Shown here piece after piece: positions 8,966 through 16,902 of a DNA stretch of 64,000 nucleotides. A program made the translations under genes and the position numbers. The notes under the pieces are model-generated. The model was not told the origin of the DNA. It did no database searches and was given only the letters and a program-made list of their open reading frames with translations. This stretch comes from Nocardia ninae NBRC 108245 (lineage in GTDB: Bacteria; Actinomycetota; Actinomycetes; Mycobacteriales; Mycobacteriaceae). Position 1 is the stretch's first letter. Each line of letters opens with the position of its first letter. The stretch is from the NCBI RefSeq assembly GCF_007990755.1, contig NZ_BJXA01000003.1, positions 1 through 64,000 of the forward strand. Reading direction: 5' to 3'.

Positions 8966-10273
8966 TTGACCGATCACGTCTTCTATCCGTGGGCCGCGCA
9001 GGCGGAGCTGAACCCGGCGATGATCGTCGGCGCCGCCGGCTCGCACTTCTGGGACGACAACGGCAATCGGTACCTCGACTTCTCCTCGCAGTTGGTGAAT
9101 GTCAATCTCGGACACCAGCATCCGGACATGATCGCCGCGATCATCGCCCAGGCGCAGCAGCTGGCCACCATCTCGCCGACCGTCGGCAACGAGGCCCGCA
9201 GCGAACTGGCCAGGCTGATCGTCGAGCGGGCACCCGGCGAGCTGAACCGCATCCTGTTCACCACCGGCGGCGCGGAAGCGGTGGAACACGCGGTGCGGCT
9301 GGCCCGCAGCTTCACCGGTCGCACCAAGATGCTGGCCGCTTACCGCTCCTATCACGGCGGTACCGGTGTGGCGATCGGGCTCAGCGGTGAACCGCGCCGC
9401 TGGGCCGCCGAGCCGACCAACGTCGACGTGGTGCGCTTCTTCGGCCCGTACCCATACCGATCACCCTGGGGCACAAGCACTCCCGAGGAAGAAACGACGG
9501 CGGCGCTGACCCACCTGCGGCAGGTGATCGAGCTGGAGGGCCCGCAGAACATCGCGGGTCTGATCCTGGAGACGGTGGTCGGGACCAACGGCGTGCTGAT
9601 CCCGCCGCCGGGTTATCTCGCGGGCGTGCGCGCGCTCTGCGACGAGTTCGGCATCGTCTACATCGCCGACGAGGTGATGGTCGGCTTCGGCCGGGTCGGG
9701 CAGTGGTTCGCGGTGCAGGCCTTCGATGTCGCACCCGATATCATCGCCTTCGCCAAGGGCGTGAACTCGGGTTACGTGCCGCTCGGCGGCGTGCTCATCG
9801 CCGAACGGATCGCGCAGCGGTACGACCACACCGTCTATCCCGGCGGCCTCACCTACGCGGGGCATCCGCTGGCCTGTGCGGCGGGAGTCGCCTCGATCGG
9901 CATCTACGAGCGCGACGGCATTCTCCACCACGTCCGCTCGGTGGGCGCCGACGTGCTCGGAAAAGGCTTGCGCGAGTTGGCCGCCCGGCATCCGAGCGTC
10001 GGAGAGGTGCGCGGGCTCGGGTTCTTCTGGGCGCTCGAGCTGGTGCGTGATCCGGCGGCCAGGACCCCGCTGGTCCCGTTCGCCGCCGCCGGTGCCGCCG
10101 CCGAGCCGATGGCGAAGGTGACGGCCGCTGCTAAGGCTCGTGGTCTGTGGCCGTTCAGCGTGGGCAATCGTTTCCAGATCGCGCCGCCGCTCACCACCTC
10201 GGCGGATGATCTGCGCGTCGGCCTGGAGATCATCGACGAGGTACTGGAGGTCGCTGACGGCTACGTGAGCTGA
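8966..10273 (+). CDS. Class III omega-aminotransferase (beta-alanine/aspartate aminotransferase family)
   Basis: PLP-dependent aminotransferase, probably converting beta-alanine or beta-aminoisobutyrate from pyrimidine breakdown to the semialdehyde. Seen: TTGGAEAVEHAVRLAR (cofactor phosphate site), ADEVMVGFGRVG (the Asp pairing with the pyridine nitrogen) and AFAKGVNSGYVPLGGV with the Schiff-base Lys. TTG at 8966 follows AAGGGGG and lies one nt past the previous stop. 435 aa, normal for the class. Last gene of the operon, with a strong hairpin immediately downstream. Confidence 0.9.
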   Translation: MTDHVFYPWAAQAELNPAMIVGAAGSHFWDDNGNRYLDFSSQLVNVNLGHQHPDMIAAIIAQAQQLATISPTVGNEARSELARLIVERAPGELNRILFTTGGAEAVEHAVRLARSFTGRTKMLAAYRSYHGGTGVAIGLSGEPRRWAAEPTNVDVVRFFGPYPYRSPWGTSTPEEETTAALTHLRQVIELEGPQNIAGLILETVVGTNGVLIPPPGYLAGVRALCDEFGIVYIADEVMVGFGRVGQWFAVQAFDVAPDIIAFAKGVNSGYVPLGGVLIAERIAQRYDHTVYPGGLTYAGHPLACAAGVASIGIYERDGILHHVRSVGADVLGKGLRELAARHPSVGEVRGLGFFWALELVRDPAARTPLVPFAAAGAAAEPMAKVTAAAKARGLWPFSVGNRFQIAPPLTTSADDLRVGLEIIDEVLEVADGYVS

Positions 10274-10281
10274 CCCGAGGT

Positions 10282-10315
10282 AGCAGGGTGGCGTGAGCGA
10301 AGACGCCACCCTGCT
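10282..10315. terminator. Bidirectional hairpin terminator
   Basis: A perfect 13-bp inverted repeat (AGCAGGGTGGCGT / ACGCCACCCTGCT, 8-nt loop) lies between the convergent aminotransferase and PAP2 genes. There is no U-tract, as is common in high-GC actinobacteria. Confidence 0.75.
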
Positions 10316-10327
10316 GCTGCGGACCGA

Positions 10328-11812
10328 TCACCCCACGTCGTCGGGTTGCGCTTCCCGGAACACGGCCAAAGCGGCTGGCTGGCTGGTGAAGTCGAGCTTC
10401 TCGGCCTGATGAGCCACCTCGCCGTCGGTGGCCAGGGACACCGGAGCCCCCTCGACCTGAACGTTCAGACGACCTACGCGCCGATGCACGTAGGTGTCCG
10501 AGCGGTTCAGGGTGCCGGTGAAGGTGGCGAAGATCAGCCGCAGCCGCGAAAAGCGAAGGTCCGCACGCAAATACCGGATGTCCAGGGTGCCGTCGCTCAG
10601 GCGCGGACGGGACATGGGGATCTGGTCCGCCGGGTCGTACGCACCGTTGCCGACGAACAGCATCCAGAGGTCGTTACGTTCACCGTCGACGACCGCGCGC
10701 AGGGGCTCGGCCCGGAACAGCACGCACAGCATGGCGATCCCGGCCGCGGGCCACTTGCCGATCCGCCGTTCCCAGCGCTCCCGCAGCCGCACGAAGTCGG
10801 GGTAACCGCCGAGGCTGGCGGTGTTGACGAAGGTGCGCTCCTCCCCGTCGTCCAGCTTCACCTGAGCGGTGTCGACGAGCATGAGCTGGCCCGCGTCGAG
10901 CGCGGCGAACGTCGTTGCGGGCTCCTCGACGCCGACATCCCGCGCGAAGTGATTGAGCGTGCCACCCGCGAACACCGCCAGCGGAAGGCTGTGCCGCACA
11001 GCGGCTTCCGCCACGGCCGACACCGTCCCGTCGCCGCCGAGCACGCCGAGGGCCGCGATATCGTCGCGTCGCACTCGCTGGTCGATCTCGGCGTCGAGGT
11101 CGATGTCGCCATCCAACTGGAGCAGCTGCGCCGCGGGCAACCGATTGCGCAGCAGCGCAACCTCTTCGGCACCGTCGCCGGGGCCGGAGGACGGGTTGAC
11201 CACCAGCAGCATGCCGCGCCCGTCGGGCAGCGGTTCGGTCCGCTTGGCCGGACCCAAGCTGGCGGGTTCATCGTCGCGCACCGCCCACCATCGCCGAGTG
11301 CCCAGCGCGACGCCGGAGCCGAGCGCCGCACCGACCACCACGTCGGAGGGCCAGTGCACGCCGATGTGCACCCGCGAATAGGCCACCGCGACGGCGAGCG
11401 GCGCGAGCACCGCAGCCGTCCCCGGCGACTCGAGCGCCACCGCAGTCGTGAACGCCGCCGCGGAGGCCGCATGGCCGGACGGGAACGAAGAGGAGACCGG
11501 CGGCTTGACCAACCGCCGTAGCAGCGGCACCGCCTGCACCGGCGGCCGTCGCCGCGGGAACAGCGGCTTGGCGACACCGTTCGCCAGACCGCTCGCCATG
11601 CCCACCGCGGCCAGGCCGCGCACCGCACCGCGTCGCTGAGACCGCCCGCCCGCCACGAAAAGCCCGGCGGCGATGGCCATCCAGAGCCGACTGTGGTTGG
11701 CGCTCATACTGAGTGACCGCAGGAACTGGTCGGCGGGTGAGGCGCGCCAGTGCGCGGTGCGTTCCACCAGACGGCGGTCCAGGGTGTTGATCGAGTTCAT
11801 TCGTTTACGCAT
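10328..11812 (-). CDS. PAP2 phosphatase / diacylglycerol kinase-like fusion protein
   Basis: Two-domain lipid enzyme. The N-terminal membrane-associated PAP2 domain has SSSFPSGHAAS and SRVHIGVHWPSD motifs. The C-terminal lipid/diacylglycerol kinase catalytic domain has VVNPSSGPGD, GVLGGDGTVSAVAEA and FAGGTLNHFARD. Such fusions occur in mycolata and probably act on membrane lipid phosphates. ATG 11812 is chosen because it lies seven nt after TAAGCT and because a longer frame would run into the divergent ArsC-like gene; ATG 11800 is possible. 494 aa. Confidence 0.85.
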   Translation of the reverse strand: MRKRMNSINTLDRRLVERTAHWRASPADQFLRSLSMSANHSRLWMAIAAGLFVAGGRSQRRGAVRGLAAVGMASGLANGVAKPLFPRRRPPVQAVPLLRRLVKPPVSSSFPSGHAASAAAFTTAVALESPGTAAVLAPLAVAVAYSRVHIGVHWPSDVVVGAALGSGVALGTRRWWAVRDDEPASLGPAKRTEPLPDGRGMLLVVNPSSGPGDGAEEVALLRNRLPAAQLLQLDGDIDLDAEIDQRVRRDDIAALGVLGGDGTVSAVAEAAVRHSLPLAVFAGGTLNHFARDVGVEEPATTFAALDAGQLMLVDTAQVKLDDGEERTFVNTASLGGYPDFVRLRERWERRIGKWPAAGIAMLCVLFRAEPLRAVVDGERNDLWMLFVGNGAYDPADQIPMSRPRLSDGTLDIRYLRADLRFSRLRLIFATFTGTLNRSDTYVHRRVGRLNVQVEGAPVSLATDGEVAHQAEKLDFTSQPAALAVFREAQPDDVG

Positions 11813-11819
11813 CGAGTCG

Positions 11820-11825
11820 AGCTTA
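11820..11825 (-). promoter_or_regulatory. -10 element for leaderless start of the PAP2/DAGK gene
   Basis: TAAGCT ends seven nt before ATG 11812 on the minus strand. It is back-to-back with the ArsC-like promoter about 55 bp away. Confidence 0.4.
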
Positions 11826-11879
11826 TCCAGCCAGGCGCTGCTCAAACGGTGTCGTAACGATGGTGTCGGCGTGCCTCGG

Positions 11880-11885
11880 TACCCT
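11880..11885 (+). promoter_or_regulatory. -10 element for leaderless start of the ArsC-like gene
   Basis: TACCCT ends six nt before ATG 11892, with no ribosome binding site in between. Confidence 0.4.
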
Positions 11886-11891
11886 GCCTGC

Positions 11892-12260
11892 ATGACATCT
11901 GGGCAGACCGAGATCTGGCACAACCCCCGGTGCACCAAGAGCCGCAACGCCACCGCGTTCCTGGACGAAGCGGGCGTCGAATACTCGGTGCGGCGCTACC
12001 TCGACGAGCCGCCGACCCCCGACGAGTTGCGCGGCGTGCTGCGCAGGCTCGGCGCCGAGCCGTGGGACATCACCCGCACCGGCGAGCAGATCGCCAAGGA
12101 TCTCGGCCTGTCCGAGTGGGGCCGCACCCCCGCCGACCGGGACCGATGGATCGCGGCGCTGGCCGAACACCCGAAGCTGATCCAGCGGCCCATCGTGCTC
12201 ACCGCGGACGGCGGCGCGGTGGTCGCCCGCGACGATGCGGCGCTGCGCGAACTGGGCTGA
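11892..12260 (+). CDS. ArsC/Spx-family thioredoxin-fold protein (arsenate reductase-like)
   Basis: Small cytoplasmic ArsC-type protein, 122 aa. Seen: IWHNPRCTKSRNA near the N-terminus, with the catalytic-type Cys of the HNPRCSKSR motif, and the IQRPIVL segment with the RP motif that holds the anion site in glutathione-type arsenate reductases. No ars operon surrounds it, so a true arsenate reductase role is not assured. Related proteins of unknown substrate (YffB-like) are common. Confidence 0.85.
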   Translation: MTSGQTEIWHNPRCTKSRNATAFLDEAGVEYSVRRYLDEPPTPDELRGVLRRLGAEPWDITRTGEQIAKDLGLSEWGRTPADRDRWIAALAEHPKLIQRPIVLTADGGAVVARDDAALRELG

Positions 12261-12328
12261 CCGAGACGGTCCGCACGCTGCGGGCCGGACCCCGGCAAAT
12301 GGTGTCCCTGCCACCGCGAATCAGGCGG

Positions 12329-12334
12329 TAGGGT
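12329..12334 (+). promoter_or_regulatory. -10 element for leaderless start of the AIM24 gene
   Basis: TAGGGT ends eight nt before ATG 12343; no Shine-Dalgarno sequence is visible. Confidence 0.35.
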
Positions 12335-12342
12335 CGGCGGAT

Positions 12343-13023
12343 ATGAAGGTACAACTGCGCCATAACCCCGCGTCGGCCATCGCGCGGTGCTTCCTCGCGG
12401 GCGGCGAGCCGATGCGGGTCGAGAGCGGCGCCATGGTCGCGCACTCGGCGGGAGTCACGTTGGCGGCCAAGGCCGAAGGCGGCATCCTGGCCGGGCTGAA
12501 GCGCTCGGTGCTCGCCGGGGAATCGTTCTTCGTCTCGACGTTCACCGCGCCGCAGCAGGGCGGCTGGGTGGACGTGGCGCCCGCACTACCCGGCGACATG
12601 CTGAATTTGCAGATCACCCAGGACCGCCCGTTCTTCATCAGCCGCGGCGGCTGGATCGCGAATTCCCATGGCGTGCAAGTGGAAGGCAAGTGGGGCGGCT
12701 TCGCCAACCTGTTCGGCGGCGAGGGCGGTTTCGGCCTGCGCGCGCACGGTGAGGGTGAGGTCGTCGTCGGTGTCTTCGGCGCCATCGACGTCATCGACCT
12801 GCAGCCGGGGGAGCCGATCACCATCGACACCGGGCATGTGGTGGCCTACGACCTGGCGATGAACTTCACCATCCGGCGGGCGGTGGTCGGGCGCTCCATC
12901 CAGTCGCTGAAGTCCGGTGAGGGCTTCGTCTTCGATTTCGTGGGGCCGGGGCGGGTGCTGCTGCAGACGAGGAATCCTGGCGCTTTCGCTGCGTGGGCTA
13001 GTTCGGTAGCCTCCTCCGGGTAA
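12343..13023 (+). CDS. AIM24/TIGR00266-family protein
   Basis: Recognised as the AIM24 family (double beta-psi-like fold, function unknown) from the opening VQLRHNPASAIARCFLAGGE, GAMVAHSAGV, the Gly-rich LAGESFFVSTFTAP segment and GGWIANSHGV. 226 aa, normal length, cytoplasmic. It follows the ArsC-like gene by 82 bp and probably has its own leaderless promoter. No specific function is proposed. Confidence 0.85.
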   Translation: MKVQLRHNPASAIARCFLAGGEPMRVESGAMVAHSAGVTLAAKAEGGILAGLKRSVLAGESFFVSTFTAPQQGGWVDVAPALPGDMLNLQITQDRPFFISRGGWIANSHGVQVEGKWGGFANLFGGEGGFGLRAHGEGEVVVGVFGAIDVIDLQPGEPITIDTGHVVAYDLAMNFTIRRAVVGRSIQSLKSGEGFVFDFVGPGRVLLQTRNPGAFAAWASSVASSG

Positions 13024-13127
13024 TCCGGCGCGGCGATCATCGGTGTTCCCCCGGTGTTCAGGCATCGGCCATGTCGGTCGTCGAAGCTCCGGTGCTTCAT
13101 CGGTATAGCCAAACAAACGGAGAATTC

Positions 13128-13199
13128 ATGGAAATGCTCGAAGTTTTCGCCAACCTGTTCGCCACCGTCCTCTCGCTGGGCAGCGGCAGCGCGTCCTGA
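13128..13199 (+). CDS. Putative 23-residue hydrophobic peptide gene
   Basis: ATG 13128 is preceded by ACGGAG with five-nt spacing. The 23-residue product starts MEMLEVFANLFATVLS and ends in a Gly/Ser tail. It would form one amphipathic or membrane-associated helix with acidic residues only at the N-end. A TATAGC hexamer at 13104-13109 could be its -10. It lies in the gap between AIM24 and the convergent NUDIX gene. I recognise no family; small porin-like or phenol-soluble-modulin-like peptides are possibilities, and a chance ORF cannot be excluded. Confidence 0.45.
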   Translation: MEMLEVFANLFATVLSLGSGSAS

Positions 13200-13205
13200 C
13201 CCTGC

Positions 13206-13748
13206 TCAGGTGAGCAGATCGCCGACGAGTACCCGGGTGTCCGGCACGAACGGCCAGTCCGGGTCAGCCAGGTGGGCGCGCAGTTCCGCGTCGGTCCACC
13301 ACCAGCCGTCGGCGATCTCCTCGGGCTGGTGGCGGATCGGTCCGTCGTAGCGCAGTTCGTAAGCAAAAAGGTGGCAGCGCATAGGTTTTCCCTGCCACTC
13401 GCCATCCCAGGCCACCCGCGCCAGCGGTCGCGGTTCGGTTCCGATGAGCGTGATGCCGAGTTCCTCGGCGAGCTCCCGGACCGCGGTTTCCGCCGGGGAT
13501 TCCCCCGGCCCGATCACCCCACCCGCCAGACAGTCGTGCATCCCCGCGAACACCATCTTGGTGTCGGTGCGCCGATGCACATAGATCCGCTCGCCGTCGC
13601 CAGACCGAACCAGCACACCGGCACTCCCGTGCCAGATCCCCGCGCGGTACACCTCGGCCCGATCGGCGGCACCGACCACCTGCCCCGCCGCGTCATAGAC
13701 GGCGATCATCTCGGACTTCTGCTGGACGCGTTCCGGCTGCGCTGACAC
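13206..13748 (-). CDS. NUDIX hydrolase
   Basis: 180-aa NUDIX protein with the box GGVIGPGESPAETAVRELAEE followed by LGI at about residues 76-98, which holds the catalytic Glu residues. The N-terminal part (VVGAADRAEVYRAGIWHGSAGVLV) resembles the YfcD/isopentenyl-diphosphate isomerase-like branch. The substrate cannot be assigned. GTG 13748 lies six nt after TACTCT, so a leaderless start is likely. Confidence 0.9.
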   Translation of the reverse strand: MSAQPERVQQKSEMIAVYDAAGQVVGAADRAEVYRAGIWHGSAGVLVRSGDGERIYVHRRTDTKMVFAGMHDCLAGGVIGPGESPAETAVRELAEELGITLIGTEPRPLARVAWDGEWQGKPMRCHLFAYELRYDGPIRHQPEEIADGWWWTDAELRAHLADPDWPFVPDTRVLVGDLLT

Positions 13749-13754
13749 CGCTCG

Positions 13755-13760
13755 AGAGTA
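13755..13760 (-). promoter_or_regulatory. -10 element for leaderless start of the NUDIX gene
   Basis: TACTCT (minus strand) ends six nt before GTG 13748. Confidence 0.4.
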
Positions 13761-13866
13761 ACCCGAGGTGGCACGCCGCCTCGGGTCAGCACCGCGCCGA
13801 CGCTCGTCGGCGGCCGGTCCGGGACCGTCGAATTTCCGAGCACCTCCACCATCACCGGCGCGATGA

Positions 13867-13896
13867 TTGACATGTAGGAAAAATCCTACCTATAGT
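13867..13896 (+). promoter_or_regulatory. Consensus-like promoter of the VOC/ABC/ArsR operon
   Basis: TTGACA (13867-13872) and TATAGT (13891-13896) are separated by 18 bp, the best sigma-A-type promoter in the window. The -10 ends seven nt before ATG 13904, so the mRNA should be leaderless. Confidence 0.75.
13874..13889. promoter_or_regulatory. Palindromic operator inside the promoter spacer
   Basis: The perfect palindrome GTAGGA-AAAA-TCCTAC fills the spacer between -35 and -10. A repressor bound here would block RNA polymerase. The ArsR-family protein encoded in the same operon (16078-16425) is the obvious candidate; this is inference. Confidence 0.65.
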
Positions 13897-13903
13897 CGTG
13901 ATC

Positions 13904-14284
13904 ATGACGATTACCCAGATCAACACCATCACCGCGTTCGTTGCCGACCAGGACAAAGCCAAGGAGTTCTACACCACGGTGCTCGGCTTCACCGTGCGCG
14001 GCGACCAAACCATGGGGGACAACCGCTGGCTGGAGGTCGCGCCCAGCGAGGCGGGCACCGCCATCGTGTTGCACAAGCCGTTCCCCGGCGCGAGCCCCGG
14101 CACGCTGTCCGGTGTGATCCTGGGTAGCGACGATGTGGACGCCGCCGCCGCCCGGCTTCGCGAGGCGGGAGCCCAGGTGGACGGCCCGCACGAGCTGCCA
14201 TGGGGCCGACAGGCGACGTTCGCCGACCCGGACGGCAATTCCTTTGTGCTGCAAGCGCCTCTGGCTCAGGAGCGGCAGCAGTGA
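13904..14284 (+). CDS. VOC (glyoxalase/bleomycin resistance) family protein
   Basis: 126-aa vicinal-oxygen-chelate protein with two beta-alpha-beta-beta-beta units: INTITAFVADQDKAKEFYTTVLGF and DDVDAAAARLREAGAQV, ending FADPDGNSFVLQAP. Family members bind metals or sequester antibiotics. As first gene of an operon with an exporter and an ArsR regulator it could be a drug- or electrophile-handling protein. ATG 13904 is preferred to the in-frame GTG 13898 because transcription should begin at about 13903. Confidence 0.85.
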   Translation: MTITQINTITAFVADQDKAKEFYTTVLGFTVRGDQTMGDNRWLEVAPSEAGTAIVLHKPFPGASPGTLSGVILGSDDVDAAAARLREAGAQVDGPHELPWGRQATFADPDGNSFVLQAPLAQERQQ

Positions 14285-15237
14285 CACCATTGCTCGAGGC
14301 GGATGGCGTGGTCAAACGCTTCGGTGCGATCCGCGCACTGGACGGTCTCGACCTGGTCGCCGAGCGCGGCGAACTGCTCGCGATCCTCGGCCGCAACGGC
14401 GCGGGCAAGACGACCTTCGTGCGCATGCTGGCGACCCTGACCCGGCCCGGCGCGGGTTCGGTGCGGGTATTCGGGAACGACACGGTGCGCGATGCGCAGC
14501 GGGTGCGCAGCTCGATCGGCTTGGCCGGGCAGCACGCGACGGTCGAGCCGCTACTGACCGGGTTCGAGAACCTGGTGATGATCGGGGTGCTGTTCGGTCT
14601 CACGCGCCGTGCCGCCAAGGTTGCTGCCACTCGGGTACTGGAACGGCTCGGGCTGACCGACCGGGGTGGCGACCGGGTCGCTACCTATTCCGGCGGCATG
14701 CGGCGGCGGCTGGATCTGGGCGCGAGTTTGGTCGGGCGGCCCGCGCTGCTGCTGCTCGACGAGCCGACCACCGGCCTGGACCCGGCCAGTCGGCACGAGC
14801 TGTGGAAGTTGGTGCGGGACTTGATATCCGACGGCGTCGATGTCGTGCTGACCACGCAGTACCTGGAGGAGGCCGACGTGCTGGCCGATCGCGTCGTGGT
14901 GCTGGAGGCCGGGCGGGTGGTCGCGGACGGCACGCCCGAGGAGTTGAAGGGTATGCATGGTTGCGACGTGGTGTCGTTGCGCGCACGGCGTCCCGAGGAT
15001 CTCGGCGCCATCGAGGCGGTATTGACCGACCTCGCGCGCGACGAGGTAACGGTCGACGCGGCGGCGGGCTCGGCGCGCTGGTCGTCGCCGAACGGCGGTG
15101 CGGACGCGGCTCGTTGCTTCGCCGCCGCCGCGGCGGTCGGGGCTGTCATCGAGGAGATCACCGTGCGGCGCCCCACGCTGGAAGAGGCATTCCTGGCACT
15201 GACCGACACCCCGCGCGAGGCGGAGGTGGTGTCGTGA
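14281..15237 (+). CDS. DrrA-type ABC exporter ATP-binding protein
   Basis: ATPase of the daunorubicin-resistance (DrrA) family: Walker A GRNGAGKTT, signature YSGGMRRRLDLGASL, Walker B LLLLDEPTTGLDP, and a C-terminal extension ending VRRPTLEEAFLALT, typical of DrrA. GTG 14281 overlaps the VOC stop (GTGA). 318 aa. With the permease at 15234 it forms a two-component exporter; the substrate is unknown. Confidence 0.92.
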   Translation: MTPLLEADGVVKRFGAIRALDGLDLVAERGELLAILGRNGAGKTTFVRMLATLTRPGAGSVRVFGNDTVRDAQRVRSSIGLAGQHATVEPLLTGFENLVMIGVLFGLTRRAAKVAATRVLERLGLTDRGGDRVATYSGGMRRRLDLGASLVGRPALLLLDEPTTGLDPASRHELWKLVRDLISDGVDVVLTTQYLEEADVLADRVVVLEAGRVVADGTPEELKGMHGCDVVSLRARRPEDLGAIEAVLTDLARDEVTVDAAAGSARWSSPNGGADAARCFAAAAAVGAVIEEITVRRPTLEEAFLALTDTPREAEVVS

Positions 15238-16052
15238 AAGCCGTGGAATCCATTGCGGTGGTGCCGGTTCCGCGGCGGAGTGCCCCCGTCGCCTGCGTCG
15301 CGATGGTGGCCGAACGCGCGATACTGACAACGTGGCGTAACCCGCCGATCGTGGTGACGGCGATGGTGCAGAGCGTGGTGTTCCTGCTGATCTTCCGTTT
15401 CGTGTTCGGCGGCGCCATTGCCTCGGGTGAGCTGCCCTACGTCGACTTCATGGTTCCCGGCTTGCTGGCCGCCGGAGTGTTGTTCTCGGTGATGCGGGTC
15501 GCGAGCAGCGTCGCCGAGGACCGCGCGGCGGGGGTGGTCGACCGGTTTCGTTCGCTGCCGATGCCGCCGTCCGCAGTGCTGATCGGACGGGCGGTCGGCG
15601 ACCACGTGCTGACGATCAGCACGCTGGCCGCGACCTCGATGGTCGCGTTCGCGGTGGGTTTCCGTGTACGCGAAGGGTTTTGGGGCATCGCGGCGATGCT
15701 CGCACTATGTCTGCTCGCCGCGGTCGCCTTCACCTGGGTGTTCATCGCCGCAGGGCTCGCGGTCGGCAGTGTGCAGGCCGCGCAGGGTGTCGGGTTCCTG
15801 GTGTTGCCGGTCTCGTTCGTGTCCAGTGCGTATGTGCCGGTGTCGACGATGCCGGGGTGGTTGCAAGCGTTCGCGACGCATCAACCGTTCACCGTGCTGG
15901 TCGAGGCCAATCGCTACCTCGCCCAGGGGGAAGCCGGACTGGTCGGCGCGACACACTCCGGCGGGTACTACGTCGTCGCGGCGGTGGCCTGGTGCGCCGG
16001 TATCCTCGTCGTTGCCGCGTCGGCCGCGTTCGTCCTGTTCCGCCGGCGCTGA
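15234..16052 (+). CDS. DrrB-type ABC exporter permease
   Basis: ABC-2 type membrane protein, 272 aa, about six helices, with a cytosolic N-terminus and the family-typical DRFRSLPMPPSAVLIGRAVGD segment. GTG 15234 overlaps the ATPase stop (GTGA). It partners with the DrrA-like ATPase. Ends with a short basic tail (FRRR). Confidence 0.9.
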   Translation: MKAVESIAVVPVPRRSAPVACVAMVAERAILTTWRNPPIVVTAMVQSVVFLLIFRFVFGGAIASGELPYVDFMVPGLLAAGVLFSVMRVASSVAEDRAAGVVDRFRSLPMPPSAVLIGRAVGDHVLTISTLAATSMVAFAVGFRVREGFWGIAAMLALCLLAAVAFTWVFIAAGLAVGSVQAAQGVGFLVLPVSFVSSAYVPVSTMPGWLQAFATHQPFTVLVEANRYLAQGEAGLVGATHSGGYYVVAAVAWCAGILVVAASAAFVLFRRR

Positions 16053-16077
16053 CCGTTTCGCCCTACCGAAAGCGACA

Positions 16078-16425
16078 ATGCCGCAGCGAACCAAGGCATC
16101 CAGCGTCGACCAGTTGTTCGGTGCGCTGGCGAACCCGACTCGACGGGACATCCTGGACGGACTGCTCGATGGCGAGCAGACCGTCCAGGCCATCGCCGAG
16201 CGCTTCGACATGGCGCGTCCCAGCGTGTCCGAGCATCTGAAGGTGCTGCGGGACTGTGGATTGGTGATCGAGGAGAAGCGCGGGCGGTTCCGTTACTACC
16301 GGCTCTCGGCCGATCCGCTACTGACTCTGCGCAGCTGGCTCAACCCGTATGAGCGGTACTGGCGCGACAGCCTGACCGAGCTCGGCAAGGTGCTCGACGA
16401 GATGGACGACGAGACGCAACCATGA
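16078..16425 (+). CDS. ArsR-family winged-helix repressor
   Basis: 115-aa ArsR-type regulator: LFGALANPTRRDILDGLL, then the recognition helix in DMARPSVSEHLKVLRDCGLV and wing EEKRGRFRYYRL. No CxC metal-binding motif is present, so it is probably not a metal sensor. Encoded 25 bp after the permease and overlapping the SRPBCC gene (ATGA). ArsR genes paired with SRPBCC/AHSA1 genes are a common actinobacterial arrangement. Probably represses the whole operon at the 13874-13889 palindrome. Confidence 0.9.
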   Translation: MPQRTKASSVDQLFGALANPTRRDILDGLLDGEQTVQAIAERFDMARPSVSEHLKVLRDCGLVIEEKRGRFRYYRLSADPLLTLRSWLNPYERYWRDSLTELGKVLDEMDDETQP

Positions 16426-16865
16426 GCGACGATCCGACGGCCGTCGAGGTCGACCAGTTCTACCCGCATCCACCCGCGAAGGTGTGGCGGGCACTGACCA
16501 CCCCGGAGCTGATGGGCCGGTGGTTGATGGAGCCGGACGGCTTCGAGCCGGTGCTCGGTTGCCGATTCCGGATGCGCGCCAAGCCGATTCCGGCGGTGAA
16601 CTTCTCCGGCGAGGTGGCCTGTGAAGTGCTCGAGGTGATCGAAGCCGAACGGCTACAGATCAGTTGGGCCGATGCGACGGCTGTGCATCCAGCCGACTGG
16701 CGGATCACCTGGAGCTTGCATCCGGAAGGGCGCGGCACTCGAGTACTGCTGCGGCACAGCGGCTTCGACCCGGATGACCCGATGCAGCAGCTGTCCCGCC
16801 GGATGATGGGCGGCGGTTGGCCGACCGTCGCGCGCAACCTCGGGACGGCGCTCGACACGATGTGA
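16422..16865 (+). CDS. SRPBCC (AHSA1-like) domain protein
   Basis: 147-aa START/Bet v1-like protein with the hydrophobic-ligand cavity pattern DQFYPHPPAKVWRALTTPELMGRWLMEP at the start and GWPTVARNLGTAL near the end, characteristic of AHSA1-type proteins. Translationally coupled to the ArsR gene. Ligand and role unknown; it may bind the compound that the exporter removes. Confidence 0.88.
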   Translation: MSDDPTAVEVDQFYPHPPAKVWRALTTPELMGRWLMEPDGFEPVLGCRFRMRAKPIPAVNFSGEVACEVLEVIEAERLQISWADATAVHPADWRITWSLHPEGRGTRVLLRHSGFDPDDPMQQLSRRMMGGGWPTVARNLGTALDTM

Positions 16866-16867
16866 GC

Positions 16868-16898
16868 GGGGGTGGGTGCATCCGGCGCACCCACCCCC
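16868..16898. terminator. Bidirectional hairpin terminator
   Basis: A 12-bp inverted repeat (GGGGGTGGGTGC / GCACCCACCCCC, 7-nt loop) between the SRPBCC gene and the convergent yidC-like gene. Confidence 0.75.
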
Positions 16899-16902
16899 GT
16901 CT

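Noticed and set aside
11812-11953. Longer N-terminus for the PAP2/diacylglycerol-kinase protein
   Set aside because: It would overlap the divergent ArsC-like gene and its promoter; the -10 at 11820-11825 supports ATG 11812.
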